Of a stretch of DNA of 64,000 nt, positions 14,651-23,783 are shown piece after piece (position 1 is the first letter of the stretch; every line of letters begins with the position of its first letter). The translations under genes were made by a program, and so were the position numbers. A model generated the notes under the pieces. It had not been told where the DNA came from. It made no database searches and was given only the letters and a program-made list of their open reading frames with translations. The DNA comes from Archaeoglobus sp. JdFR-37 (GTDB lineage Archaea > Halobacteriota > Archaeoglobi > Archaeoglobales > Archaeoglobaceae): the NCBI GenBank assembly GCA_002010215.1, contig MTMY01000033.1, positions 1-64,000 on the forward strand. The letters are read 5' to 3'.

Positions 14651-16273
14651 TTATTTTACTGCTTCTTTTGACACAACACCTTCGAAACATCTTTTCACGT
14701 GTTCTTCTGGTGGTGGAGATGTCATTAGGCTGACAACTACGAATATTGCTGCGGATATGGGTAGCACAACCACCAGCGGGTCAATGACAGTCCATGGTAG
14801 TCCAACGATTGTAGGCTTCCCGAATAAAGCCTGACTTATCCCGAGGGGCTTTGCTTCAGATGCGTGGATGAAGGTAAGGTAGAACAGGGCTCCGAAGAAG
14901 CCAACCAGCATGCTTGAGATTGCTCCTGCTTTTGTGGCTCTCTTCCAGAACAAGGCTCCTGTAAAGGCTGGAAGCGTTGATTCTGCCATGAGTGCAAAGA
15001 AAATTGCCGTCCCTCGTGCAATTATGCTTCCTGGTAGAATGTAGGCGAGAACTAGGCTTATGAACACGCCTATGATCACAGCAATTCTAGTAATATGCAC
15101 TGTGCTCTCTCCTCCAGCTCCCAACTTGATTCCCTGCTCATAAACATCCCTGCCCAAGGAAGAGCCGATGGTGAAAATGAGGCTTCCAACTGTAGACATG
15201 GCGGCAGCAATCAGTGTGATCATGAAAAGAGCCACAAACCACTCCGGCATGAAGGCGTCAATGAAAGTTGGAATTATCTTGTCTATGTTCCCTCCTGCCA
15301 CTGCAATGGCTGGCTTTCCATACTTCTCAAGGAAAAAGACATTGGACAGGCTGCCCACTATGAAGGCTGTTCCAGTCATCATGAACACAAAGAACGCCCC
15401 AGTACCAACAGCCCTGTTGAGGGATTTGGTACTTTCCACAGTCATGAATCTTATTGCAAGCTGAGGCTGTGCTAGAACACCTATACCCACACCTAGTATC
15501 AGCGTTGAAACAAGAATCCACCATGTAACTGATGCGAATTCAGGCATGGCGTGCCATCCGGTATGCCCCGGTAACTTCCCTGACTCATGGAATGCCTTTA
15601 TTGCCACATCGGCAAATCCAGCCAGCTTTTCATGAGCTGTCGTGAAGCCGCCAAGGATAGCGTAGGTAGAGAAGAGCAGGAGTACCATTGAGAAAAGCAT
15701 TATTGCACCGTTTAAGGCATTGGTGTAGGATATGGCTATTAAACCGCCGTAAACCACCCAGATTACCACGACTATGGCGATAATGAGTAGCGCTATATTG
15801 TAATCTATGTTGAGGGCCACTTCGAAAAATCTCGCCCCCCCAATTATAACAACTCCTGCGTAGAGGGGCATGAAAAGGAAAATCACAATGCCTACAAATA
15901 TCTGAATGAACCGGGACTGATAACGCCTCGCCAGAAATTCAGGATATGTAAGGGCTCCTAGGTTCATGCCCATGCGCCTTACCCTCTTACCAAACAGCAC
16001 GTAAGCTATGAAAATGCCGACTAGAATGTTGAGAACTGTAAGCCATAGCAATCCCAGACCAAAGAGGGCAGCGGCTCCACCGAAGCCAACGATGGCGGAT
16101 GTACTTATGAATGTTGATCCATAATCCAGAGCCATGATTGCAGGATGTACCTTCCGCCCAGCGACCAAATAATCCTCGGCAACTCTGGTTCGCCTGTAGC
16201 CATACCATGCAAGATATGCTACAACAAGAGTGTACAAAACCACAACAAAACCCATTACTCTATAGTCAACCAC
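14651..16273 (-). CDS. Sodium:solute symporter (SSS family) permease
   Basis: 540 residues with about 13 membrane helices. SSS features: VAEDYLVAGRKVHPAIMALDYGSTFISTSAIVGFGG near residues 30-68 (sodium-site region of helix 2) and LIAAAMSTVGSLIFTIGSSLGRDVY near 350-375. The family includes proline, pantothenate, acetate and lactate/pyruvate carriers; the substrate cannot be told. GTG 16273 follows ggaggtg at a normal distance; ATG 16255 is an alternative. It is preceded by the 37-residue accessory protein, separated by three bases. Confidence 0.9.
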   Translation of the reverse strand: MVDYRVMGFVVVLYTLVVAYLAWYGYRRTRVAEDYLVAGRKVHPAIMALDYGSTFISTSAIVGFGGAAALFGLGLLWLTVLNILVGIFIAYVLFGKRVRRMGMNLGALTYPEFLARRYQSRFIQIFVGIVIFLFMPLYAGVVIIGGARFFEVALNIDYNIALLIIAIVVVIWVVYGGLIAISYTNALNGAIMLFSMVLLLFSTYAILGGFTTAHEKLAGFADVAIKAFHESGKLPGHTGWHAMPEFASVTWWILVSTLILGVGIGVLAQPQLAIRFMTVESTKSLNRAVGTGAFFVFMMTGTAFIVGSLSNVFFLEKYGKPAIAVAGGNIDKIIPTFIDAFMPEWFVALFMITLIAAAMSTVGSLIFTIGSSLGRDVYEQGIKLGAGGESTVHITRIAVIIGVFISLVLAYILPGSIIARGTAIFFALMAESTLPAFTGALFWKRATKAGAISSMLVGFFGALFYLTFIHASEAKPLGISQALFGKPTIVGLPWTVIDPLVVVLPISAAIFVVVSLMTSPPPEEHVKRCFEGVVSKEAVK

Positions 16274-16276
16274 GCC

Positions 16277-16390
16277 TCACACCTCCGAGTTCCATTTGAG
16301 AGCTGAATACGCTATACATCCTGCTACGAGAACTATACAGAGTATATAGGCAAGACCTACCCATACATCCAGTCCACCTAGCAAACCCAT
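16277..16390 (-). CDS. Symporter small accessory protein, 37 residues
   Basis: ATG at 16390 has ggaggtg directly upstream. The product begins MGLLGGLDVWVGLAYILCIV, has one membrane helix (about residues 9-30) and ends ALKWNSEV at a TGA (16277-16279). This matches the small single-helix proteins found immediately before archaeal SSS permeases. It is translationally coupled to the permease and presumably assembles with it. Confidence 0.8.
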   Translation of the reverse strand: MGLLGGLDVWVGLAYILCIVLVAGCIAYSALKWNSEV

Positions 16391-16714
16391 CACCTCCGCT
16401 GTGGGAACGCTTACGAAATATATACATTGCTACAGTGTCTCAAAGTCTCAATTTATCAATCCAGCTTTTTCAATCTTTATTCATGTGGGATATGCACTAT
16501 ATATGGTTTTCGTTGTAAAGTATTAGACCACTAAATCATACCAAATTAAACTTCATAATTTGTTGTGATTTTACAATGTTAAATAAGTTGAGCTGTCTAA
16601 GATTTCACGAAAAAAATTGTCAAACCGGATGAAAACTGAACTTTTATCATTGACAAGTAGTGTATTCTGGCAGAAGTAAAACTCAAATTTGAAAAAATAT
16701 GGAGAATTACCGAA
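16391..16714. other. Intergenic region with the symporter promoter
   Basis: 324 bases without a gene. On the minus strand a TATA-like aatgtatatatttcg lies at about 16415-16430 for the symporter operon. The remainder is AT-rich; no repeats or structured RNA were noticed. Confidence 0.5.
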
Positions 16715-18334
16715 TTACTCAGATTTCAAAAAGTAGTCCTTAAACTGCTCTTTCAGAACTTTCTTGTCGAATTTACCCACACTCGTCTTCGGAATGCTGT
16801 CTGTGAATATTATGTCATCTGGTAGCCACCATTTTGCGAATTTTGGCCTCAAAAACTCTATAAGCTCCTCTTTTGTCACTTTTCCCTTGTACTCTGGCTT
16901 AAGCACTACAAATGCCAAAGGCCGCTCCTGCCATTTGGGATGTTCAACACCAATTACTGTTGCTTCAGCTACAGCTTCATGTCCCATAAGGGCATTCTCT
17001 AGATCGACACTGCTAATCCACTCTCCACCGCTTTTTATAACGTCTTTGGCCCTGTCGACAATTTTAACATAACCCTCTTCGTCCACTACAACAATATCCT
17101 CTGTCCTGAACCAGCCGTCGGTGAATTTCTCAGCTGTTTTCTCTGGATCCTTGTAGTATTCCTTAGCTATCCACGGACCTCTAACCAGCAGTTCACCCAT
17201 ATCTCTGCCATTCCACTCAACCTCACTGCCATCATCCTTCACGACTTTCATCTCCAGAAGAGGTGCAAGAACTCCCTGCTTGGTCTTCAAGTCGTAATAT
17301 GCAGCATCGTCAAGCTGCATGTAGCTCTTGGGTCTGTTGAGAGTTACAAGAGGCGTTGTCTCTGTAAGTCCATAGGCATGAATTATCTCGATGCCAAATT
17401 CTTCCCGGAAGGCTTTGATGAGGGCAACTGGAGGAGCAGATCCACCACTTATAACCTCTTTCAGGCTGCTGACATCGTAATCCGGATTCTCCTTCAGGAA
17501 CTGGTAAACCATCAGCCATATCGTTGGCACACCTGCTGTGAAGTCTATCTTCTCGTTCTGTATCAGTTCCACAAGATCCTTTGGGGTTGGGTGGGGCCCT
17601 GGAAACACCTGCTTGGCTCCAACCATTGTGGCAGCGAAGGGTATACTCCAGGCGTTGGCGTGGAACATTGGTACGATGTGCAACACATTGTTTTTCTCAC
17701 CGAGACCCATCATATCGGGAAGAGCAGCCACTATACTGTGCAGAACAAGACCTCGATGGGTGTATTCAACGCCTTTCGGCAGTCCTGTTGTGCCTGAGGT
17801 GTACGCTGTCCCGGCAGTCTGCCACTCGTCCAGCTCAGGCCAGTCGTAGTTCTTTGGCTTTCCTGAGATGAGGTCTTCGTAGGCGTAAGCAGGTTCCAGT
17901 TTCGTGTCGTAGCTCTTCTCCTTGCCCATAATAACATAGTGTTTGACATTCAGCTTGTCCTTCAGTTTCTCTATCAACGGAACCAAGTCCGAATCAATGA
18001 ATAGAACCTTGTCGTTGGCGTGATTGATTATGTAGGCGATCTGCTCGGGAAACAGCCTGATGTTAACTGTATGATAAACAGCTCCCATGCAGGCAGGAGC
18101 GAAGTAGAGCTCCAGATGGCGATGGGTGTTCCAGGCGAAGGTGCCAACTCTATCATCCTTCCCAACATCAAGCTCTTCCAGCGCATTTGCCAGCTGGCAA
18201 ACTCTGTTGTACATCTCGCCGTAATTATATCTGAAAAAGCTCCCGTCCTCCTCTCTGGAAATCAACTCTTTTTTCTTATACAGCTTTCTGGCCCTCTCTA
18301 AAAAGTTTTGCAAGGTTAGGGGATATTCCATCAT
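16715..18334 (-). CDS. AMP-dependent acyl-CoA synthetase (fatty-acid--CoA ligase type)
   Basis: 539 residues. The ANL superfamily motifs are complete: phosphate loop TSGTTGLPKGVEYTHRG, AYGLTETTP, the hinge region DGWFRTEDIV, then DRAKDVIKSGGEWIS and the C-terminal catalytic Lys in PKTSVGKFDKKVLK. It activates a carboxylic acid through an acyl-adenylate; the sequence type (long-chain/medium-chain DMSO lyase-like group) favours fatty acids. ATG 18334 has aggtg six bases upstream and is preferred over GTG 18343, which overlaps it. It is transcribed alone and would feed beta-oxidation, prominent in Archaeoglobales. Confidence 0.92.
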   Translation of the reverse strand: MMEYPLTLQNFLERARKLYKKKELISREEDGSFFRYNYGEMYNRVCQLANALEELDVGKDDRVGTFAWNTHRHLELYFAPACMGAVYHTVNIRLFPEQIAYIINHANDKVLFIDSDLVPLIEKLKDKLNVKHYVIMGKEKSYDTKLEPAYAYEDLISGKPKNYDWPELDEWQTAGTAYTSGTTGLPKGVEYTHRGLVLHSIVAALPDMMGLGEKNNVLHIVPMFHANAWSIPFAATMVGAKQVFPGPHPTPKDLVELIQNEKIDFTAGVPTIWLMVYQFLKENPDYDVSSLKEVISGGSAPPVALIKAFREEFGIEIIHAYGLTETTPLVTLNRPKSYMQLDDAAYYDLKTKQGVLAPLLEMKVVKDDGSEVEWNGRDMGELLVRGPWIAKEYYKDPEKTAEKFTDGWFRTEDIVVVDEEGYVKIVDRAKDVIKSGGEWISSVDLENALMGHEAVAEATVIGVEHPKWQERPLAFVVLKPEYKGKVTKEELIEFLRPKFAKWWLPDDIIFTDSIPKTSVGKFDKKVLKEQFKDYFLKSE

Positions 18335-18424
18335 TTTATTCACCTGCCGGCAATTTTATAATTAAAATTACTAAAAGTTTGCGCTATGAGGCAGATTTTG
18401 AGTTCAGAATTTAATTTTAAACTG

Positions 18425-19225
18425 TCAGCAAATTCCGTTTTTCAGGAGCTCTTCATAAGCTCTGACGTTTCTATCTGTAAGAGAGTAATTCACATTCTTA
18501 TATGCTCTAATGCTCTCAATGTCCATAGTTGCCATAACTAATTCTTCATCAGTCTCGCTGCTGTATTTGGCTAGAATACCTTCGTGGGAGACTATCACGC
18601 TTCTGCCCACAGTTTCTTCTCCAAGAAAAGTGTAGCCAACACCACCGGCTTTTATTATACCATACGCGTTGTCAAATGATCTTGTAAAGTATAGACAGTA
18701 CCTCAGGTTAGATGAAGGAAGCTCAGAGCGCTTGAATGACACAACCGGATTCAGAACAATCTCTGCACCTTTTAAAGCTGCAACTCTGCATATTTCTGGG
18801 TAAAGAATGTCTGCACAGATAAGTCCAGCAATTTTTACGCCTCTAACGTCGAAAACCTTCAGTTCTTTGCCACATTCAATCCCGAGCTCCCGCTCACTCT
18901 TTGTGGGGTGGAGTTTTTCTTGTACTCCTACAAGCTCTCCCCTGTCGAATATGTGGAGAGAATTGATATATCCTCTTCCACTGGCAGATTCCATCAGTGC
19001 ATTTCCAGCAACAACCATTGAATACTCTCTGCTAACTTTTTCCAGCCAGTCTATTGTTCTAAATGATGTTTCCAAGCTTGTGTCTCCAACTTTGTAAGAA
19101 AAGTACTCTGGAAGAAGTACAATCTCACACTCTTGATCATTGGCCTTTGAAATGAGTTTTTCAGCACTTTTAAAACTTTTTTCAGTCCCACAAGCACACT
19201 GAATGGCTGCAACCTTAACTTTCAT
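18425..19225 (-). CDS. Carbon-nitrogen hydrolase (nitrilase superfamily)
   Basis: 266 residues from ATG 19225. The nitrilase Glu-Lys-Cys triad is visible: Glu in LLPEYFSY, Lys in GVQEKLHPT and Cys in LICADILYPE. Members hydrolyse amides or nitriles, such as omega-amidase or N-carbamoyl substrates; the exact reaction is unknown. Although the frame is open to 19285, the family N-terminus (VKVAAIQC-like) starts at 19225. A TATA box (gttaaatac) about 27 bases upstream would make it leaderless. Confidence 0.88.
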   Translation of the reverse strand: MKVKVAAIQCACGTEKSFKSAEKLISKANDQECEIVLLPEYFSYKVGDTSLETSFRTIDWLEKVSREYSMVVAGNALMESASGRGYINSLHIFDRGELVGVQEKLHPTKSERELGIECGKELKVFDVRGVKIAGLICADILYPEICRVAALKGAEIVLNPVVSFKRSELPSSNLRYCLYFTRSFDNAYGIIKAGGVGYTFLGEETVGRSVIVSHEGILAKYSSETDEELVMATMDIESIRAYKNVNYSLTDRNVRAYEELLKNGIC

Positions 19226-19356
19226 TGCTGCAAAAGTGTCAAAGGTAGTATTTAACTCATTCTTTGACACAGCTTGACAGCTCACTTGGGTTTTGAAACA
19301 TTTTAAAACATAGCTAAAAAACTAAAAAAGTAGGGCTATAAGTTTCGGAAGAATAG

Positions 19357-20220
19357 CTATGCAGTTCTTTTGACTTGGGTATCTCTCACAGATTTACTTT
19401 CTGGTATCCCAGAATAAATCCGCATGATAGTCGGTATTGCTATTGCTAGGTATAATGCGTGTACAATCAGTCTGAGCCATTCTGCTTTCACCGTATATCC
19501 AAAAAGCACTGCGAAGATACTTCCAACAATCCCTTTGTGATGGAACGGTGAACTTTTGTCTATCCCGAGGTCATAGGCAGGGCTGGCCAGCCATCCCAGT
19601 TCTATGTCCTTCTCCTCAGCATATTCAATGAGTTCATGGACACCGTATCCAGCAAGACCTCCAGCAATTAGGATCAGCAGTATACTCGAGTAGTAAAAGA
19701 ACCTTCTCAGGTCGAAGCTCATTCCAGCCGCAGAGATACCATACGACAGAACAAGTGCCATTATAACTCCAGACACTGCCCCCACTGCAGTTCCCACTGC
19801 ATCTCTGGCGGCGAATGGAATCAGAAACAGGATAGTCTCTATAACTTCCCTCACAACGAAAACAAAGGATGCAGCTGCTATGGCCAGGGACCCTCTACTG
19901 GACTCTACCCTCTTTTCCACATCTTTTCTGATTTCTCTACCTTTGATAGCCATCCAGTAGACCATGTATGTAAGTACTGCAACTGCCAGAAGCGATGCAA
20001 CCCCTTCGAAAAGTTCCTTATTGCCTTCTCCAAGCCCGCCATATATCACCATCACTGAAGCGGCAATGACTGCCCCTACCACCAGTGCTGCAAGAACCCC
20101 ATAGATAGCACTTTTCACGAACTGCTCCCTTCCAGTCTTTTTGAGATATGCTATCAATATCGTAACCAGCAGCAACGCTTCCAAAGCTTCTCTAAATGTT
20201 ATAACCAGTTGTCCGATCAT
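19357..20220 (-). CDS. FTR1-family iron permease
   Basis: 287 residues, seven membrane helices. Both FTR1 iron-binding signatures are present: REALEAL in the first helix (residues 10-16) and VREVIET in the fourth. In yeast and bacteria FTR1/EfeU carry ferric iron, often with an oxidase; none is nearby, and an anaerobe may instead use it for Fe(II) or ferric chelates. ATG 20220 is preferred to GTG 20229, because the TATA box and operator place the transcription start close to it. The promoter carries TTAGG/CCTAA boxes typical of DtxR/IdeR-type metal regulators, so iron repression is likely. Confidence 0.9.
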   Translation of the reverse strand: MIGQLVITFREALEALLLVTILIAYLKKTGREQFVKSAIYGVLAALVVGAVIAASVMVIYGGLGEGNKELFEGVASLLAVAVLTYMVYWMAIKGREIRKDVEKRVESSRGSLAIAAASFVFVVREVIETILFLIPFAARDAVGTAVGAVSGVIMALVLSYGISAAGMSFDLRRFFYYSSILLILIAGGLAGYGVHELIEYAEEKDIELGWLASPAYDLGIDKSSPFHHKGIVGSIFAVLFGYTVKAEWLRLIVHALYLAIAIPTIMRIYSGIPESKSVRDTQVKRTA

Positions 20221-20262
20221 ACCTAACACCGTTAAGTTAGGTTGCCCTAAATTATAAAAATT
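20221..20262 (-). promoter_or_regulatory. FTR1 promoter with DtxR-type operator
   Basis: TTAGG-ttgc-CCTAA at 20237-20250 lies directly after a TATA-like stretch (20248-20262, minus strand). A second inverted pair ACCTAA (20221-20226) / TTAGGT (20237-20242) overlaps it. The arrangement resembles operators of DtxR/IdeR family repressors such as MDR1 of A. fulgidus. No such regulator is encoded in the window. Confidence 0.6.
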
Positions 20263-20268
20263 TTTCGG

Positions 20269-22920
20269 CTAGCCTAATGTGGTGGTATTCAACTGCTCAA
20301 GAACCTCTCCAAGTCTTTCAAGCATCTCTCCAAAACCACTCCAATTTCCTTTTCCAGCTTCTTCCATCGCCTTACGATAGATCTCGATTGCAATCTGTAC
20401 AAGATCTTCTCTTTCGATTCCCTCTACTTTTTTAGCTACTTCTTTTTCTTTTTCCACTCCAAAAATATCTGATATCGCCTCGTCAAGCGTTGGCCTCATC
20501 ACCAGAACATCATTGTAAGCCACTATGACGCCCCTTAATTCTGGAATCTGGGCATTTTCAGCACGGAGATATACAGGTTCAACGTAAAGGATAGCGTTTT
20601 CAATAGGTATCACCAGCAGATTCCCACGTATCACTCTCGATCCTGACTGGCCCCAAAGGGTGAAGAGCTGAGATATTTCGGCATCCTGGTCTATTCTCGC
20701 CTCTATTTGCATGGGCCCATACACAAGCTCACCCTTAGGGAACTCGAAGAGCAGAAGTTCTCCGTACTTCTCATCGCTTCTTGCAGCCAGCCAAGCTATT
20801 ACGTTGTCCCTGCCTTTAGGTACAAAAGGCAACATAAGGAGAAATTCAGGTTTATCTGAGTCAGGGAGCTTTAATATAACATAGTACGGCTCCATGTCTA
20901 TCCTCTTTTCTTCAAAAAGCTCTTGCGGGATTTCCCAGACATCTTCTCTGTTGTAAAATGTCCTGGGCTCTTCCATATGGTAAAGGGAGAGGATCTCAGA
21001 CTGGATTCTGAAAAGGTCTTTCGGATACCTTATATGTTCTCTGAACTCCTCAGGCATGCTGTCAGAATAGAGCTGAGGGAAGGCTTTGCTTAAAACCTGT
21101 ATTACAGGCTCATATGCCACGATATAATAGCTAACGCTTCCGTTGTATGCATCTACGAATATCTTAACTGGATTTCGAATATAGTTTATGCTTGCTCCTT
21201 TCCAGTATATTTTCTGAGAATATGGAAATCCGTTCAGACTAGTATATGCATCTATAACCCAGTAAAGCTTCCCGTTTATCACTGTAATGTAAGGATCATC
21301 GTCATATTGTAAATACGGTGCGAGGGTCTTCACTCTATCCATGATGTTTCTGTGGAACATTATCTTACTCTCTTCAGTTATGTACTTGGACAGAATCAGA
21401 TTAATGTCGCCGAAACGGGTTGCAAAAAGAATCTTCTTGAGGGGGGAATCCACAGGGACGCCTCCTATTCCTGAGTAGGTTGTAAAAACATTAATATCAC
21501 CTTTCGGGTAATCGAACTCTTTCTGGAGAGTTTTCACAACAATGAAATCGTTTGTTAGTTCCCCGTAGTATATCTCTGGCCTTGTAACGTTGATCTTCCC
21601 CATCGGAGGAATGTCTCTGATTATTAGTTCAGGCAACCCCTCCTTCGAAACACTGTTGACCGGGGCAGCTACAACACCGTAGCCGTGGGTGTAGATCAAG
21701 TGAGTGTTAAGCCAAGTTTTGGCTTTAGCTGAGAGGAGGTCCGTAGACAACTCCCTTGCGGATATCATAACTTGGACATATTTGTGGTCAATGTAATACC
21801 TGTCAACATCAACGTCCCTAATGGTGTAGTATGTCCTTATTTGCTGTACCTGCCTGAAAACACTGGCGATGGGGCGATGATCCCAGAGTCTGATGTTCTT
21901 GATAGTTTCTTCATTCTTTCCTATTTCCTCTATGCTCAGATTACCGGTAGCAGAATAGCTCTTCCGTTCTATGACATCTATACCATAGGCAGCTCTTGTA
22001 AAATTGATGCCATATCCTATGTATTCCTCTTCCATAACCAGCTCATTTGGCTCTACACTGAACTTCTGAACAAGAGCAGGTGGGACATACAGAGTAAATC
22101 CAGCTATCAGCAAGATTACAGCGGGAATGGCTATGAATTTTATTTCCCTCTTCGCTGCTAAATAAATCGTTATAGGGATAGACAGAATACTTAGGGCTGC
22201 CAGAGCCAAAAGCAGTGGAATTTTGATTCTGACGTCAACATAGAGGGCTCCGGCTACAATTCCATGCTGGGAGGTAAGTATTTCGAACCTACTCAGGTAA
22301 AAAAATGATGCAAGGATTACTAGGAAAAACGATGCCAAAAATGCAATATGGGCAAAGCCTATCTGTGGGAAAATCTCTCCTAACTCCTCCAAACTCCTCA
22401 CCCATCGGAACAGGTAGCCATAATAAGCAACGCTTAGAATAATCGACAGCATTAGCACTACCGAAAGAAGGGAGATGAGTTTGGCATAGAAGGGGAGCTT
22501 AAAGGCGTAAAAAGATGCGTCAAGTCCAAAAATTGGATCACTTATATTAAAGTTCTCTGATTTTAGAAAGTAAACGAATTCCACCCAGTTCAATGAGAAT
22601 GTGTAGGCCAGAAACATGGAGAGAAAGATGTCAACCCATACTGGAATTTTGATGGATTCTCCTAGAAATTCATAACTCGCCTTCCTCAACATGAGGTTGT
22701 TGATGGAGAGAACCATAAAGGATACTGCAAAGAATAAAAGAAAGTATTCAAACCTGTAAAGGAGCATAGATACAAAGAGAGATGCCATATTAAGGGATTC
22801 AAACCAGAGATACTCTGTATAGAGCTCAACAGACACTTTAACAGCGATAAGAAATATGATGGGTAACAAAATGGCGAGAACTACCACCCTGTCAATAGGG
22901 GCATATTCTACTTTTTCCAT
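20269..22920 (-). CDS. UPF0182 family large membrane protein
   Basis: 883 residues. The N-terminal third holds about seven membrane helices with the UPF0182 signature LYTEYLWFESLN near residue 35; the C-terminal two thirds form a large soluble, probably extracellular, domain (NWVEFVYFLKSENFNISDPIFGLDASFYAFKLPFY, AFPQLYSDSMPEEFREHIRYPKDLF). The last 60 residues are Glu-rich and coiled. The function of the family is unknown; it is widespread in actinobacteria, cyanobacteria and some archaea. The start ATG 22920 is four bases from the divergent small ORF, so promoters must overlap. Confidence 0.9.
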   Translation of the reverse strand: MEKVEYAPIDRVVVLAILLPIIFLIAVKVSVELYTEYLWFESLNMASLFVSMLLYRFEYFLLFFAVSFMVLSINNLMLRKASYEFLGESIKIPVWVDIFLSMFLAYTFSLNWVEFVYFLKSENFNISDPIFGLDASFYAFKLPFYAKLISLLSVVLMLSIILSVAYYGYLFRWVRSLEELGEIFPQIGFAHIAFLASFFLVILASFFYLSRFEILTSQHGIVAGALYVDVRIKIPLLLALAALSILSIPITIYLAAKREIKFIAIPAVILLIAGFTLYVPPALVQKFSVEPNELVMEEEYIGYGINFTRAAYGIDVIERKSYSATGNLSIEEIGKNEETIKNIRLWDHRPIASVFRQVQQIRTYYTIRDVDVDRYYIDHKYVQVMISARELSTDLLSAKAKTWLNTHLIYTHGYGVVAAPVNSVSKEGLPELIIRDIPPMGKINVTRPEIYYGELTNDFIVVKTLQKEFDYPKGDINVFTTYSGIGGVPVDSPLKKILFATRFGDINLILSKYITEESKIMFHRNIMDRVKTLAPYLQYDDDPYITVINGKLYWVIDAYTSLNGFPYSQKIYWKGASINYIRNPVKIFVDAYNGSVSYYIVAYEPVIQVLSKAFPQLYSDSMPEEFREHIRYPKDLFRIQSEILSLYHMEEPRTFYNREDVWEIPQELFEEKRIDMEPYYVILKLPDSDKPEFLLMLPFVPKGRDNVIAWLAARSDEKYGELLLFEFPKGELVYGPMQIEARIDQDAEISQLFTLWGQSGSRVIRGNLLVIPIENAILYVEPVYLRAENAQIPELRGVIVAYNDVLVMRPTLDEAISDIFGVEKEKEVAKKVEGIEREDLVQIAIEIYRKAMEEAGKGNWSGFGEMLERLGEVLEQLNTTTLG

Positions 22921-22923
22921 AAA

Positions 22924-23187
22924 TTGAAAGTGTTTTTAATCCTTCTAAAACCTTCCCCTAATAAGAGTAACTCAACTCTCAGGATTATAGGTGATCACGT
23001 TGAAGACAGGGTTGTTACTCAGGCAATGATTCAGGCAGAAGGCTTTGATTCAGTATGGCTGTATGAATGCGATAGCAAAACAGTTCTTCGATATTGGAAT
23101 GGTGATTTCTCTGAGAATATGTATCTGAAAAAGAATATATGCTTGGTTGTAAAGGGAGAAGGCAGAGTGATGCTGGATTTTTCATAG
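22924..23187 (+). CDS. Hypothetical protein, 87 residues
   Basis: Open from TTG 22924; ATG 23026 is an alternative that gives 53 residues. No ribosome binding site supports the long form. No family is recognised. The middle reads VVTQAMIQAEGFDSVWLYEC and the end NICLVVKGEGRVMLDFS, which looks like a small alpha/beta protein. Whether it is expressed is uncertain. Confidence 0.4.
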   Translation: MKVFLILLKPSPNKSNSTLRIIGDHVEDRVVTQAMIQAEGFDSVWLYECDSKTVLRYWNGDFSENMYLKKNICLVVKGEGRVMLDFS

Positions 23188-23275
23188 TCCAGTCTTTTTC
23201 CATTCCTTTTTCACATTCCATATTCCATGCTCCGCAATAATTTTTTAAATTCCGCCCTCCATTTCACCTTTCACC

Positions 23276-23749
23276 ATGCTCAGGCTAACCATCGCTTCAG
23301 CCTTCAAGAGCAAGGGAAAGCGGAAGATGACAATGAGTGAGCTAGTCTACACTCTCAGCCTAGATCTCAAATGGTTCTCTCACGAAATAAGCAAGAAAGT
23401 TGTGGAGCGGGCTTTGGACATGGGGATTATTGTGAAGGAAAATGGCGATGTTCTGCCAGCCTTTGACCTTAACGAAATAAGCATCCCGCCCAATTTCAAA
23501 CCAGACATTCGAAAAGTTCTTTCGAGCAGTGTTTTCGATGAAGTTGTTGCAGATATAAGCTTTAAAATCGGGAAAACGGTGCCAGAGGTTATAGCAGAAA
23601 TCAATCAGCTTCAGGAAAAGTTCAACTACATGTTGGAGATTGAAGTGGTTGCTCTGATTCTAGCCAAGAAACATGGCATAGATATTTCTCCGTATCTCAA
23701 AAGAATCAGGAAGTCTGATGAAGCTCCAACAATCTCTGACCATGCTTAA
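23276..23749 (+). CDS. DUF2240 family protein
   Basis: 157 residues with the archaeal DUF2240 pattern: a winged-helix-like start (MSELVYTLSLDLKWFSHEISKKVVERALDMGII) followed by a Pro-rich linker (LNEISIPPNFKPD) and a helical end (INQLQEKFNYMLEIEVVALILAKKHGIDI). The role is unknown, possibly DNA or RNA binding. A TATA-like tttttaaatt about 30 bases upstream suggests a leaderless mRNA from ATG 23276. The phosphoesterase gene follows 34 bases later. Confidence 0.8.
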   Translation: MLRLTIASAFKSKGKRKMTMSELVYTLSLDLKWFSHEISKKVVERALDMGIIVKENGDVLPAFDLNEISIPPNFKPDIRKVLSSSVFDEVVADISFKIGKTVPEVIAEINQLQEKFNYMLEIEVVALILAKKHGIDISPYLKRIRKSDEAPTISDHA

Positions 23750-23783
23750 ACTTTTTATCCATGAATTATGAGGAATATGGAAT

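Noticed and set aside
15095-15475. Plus-strand ORFs of about 100-126 codons inside the symporter gene
   Set aside because: Antisense shadows of a conserved membrane protein; no ribosome binding site.
20265-20279. ggctagcctaat as a second DtxR-type operator
   Set aside because: Only one half-site matches, and it lies over the stop codon of the UPF0182 gene; kept out of the operator call.
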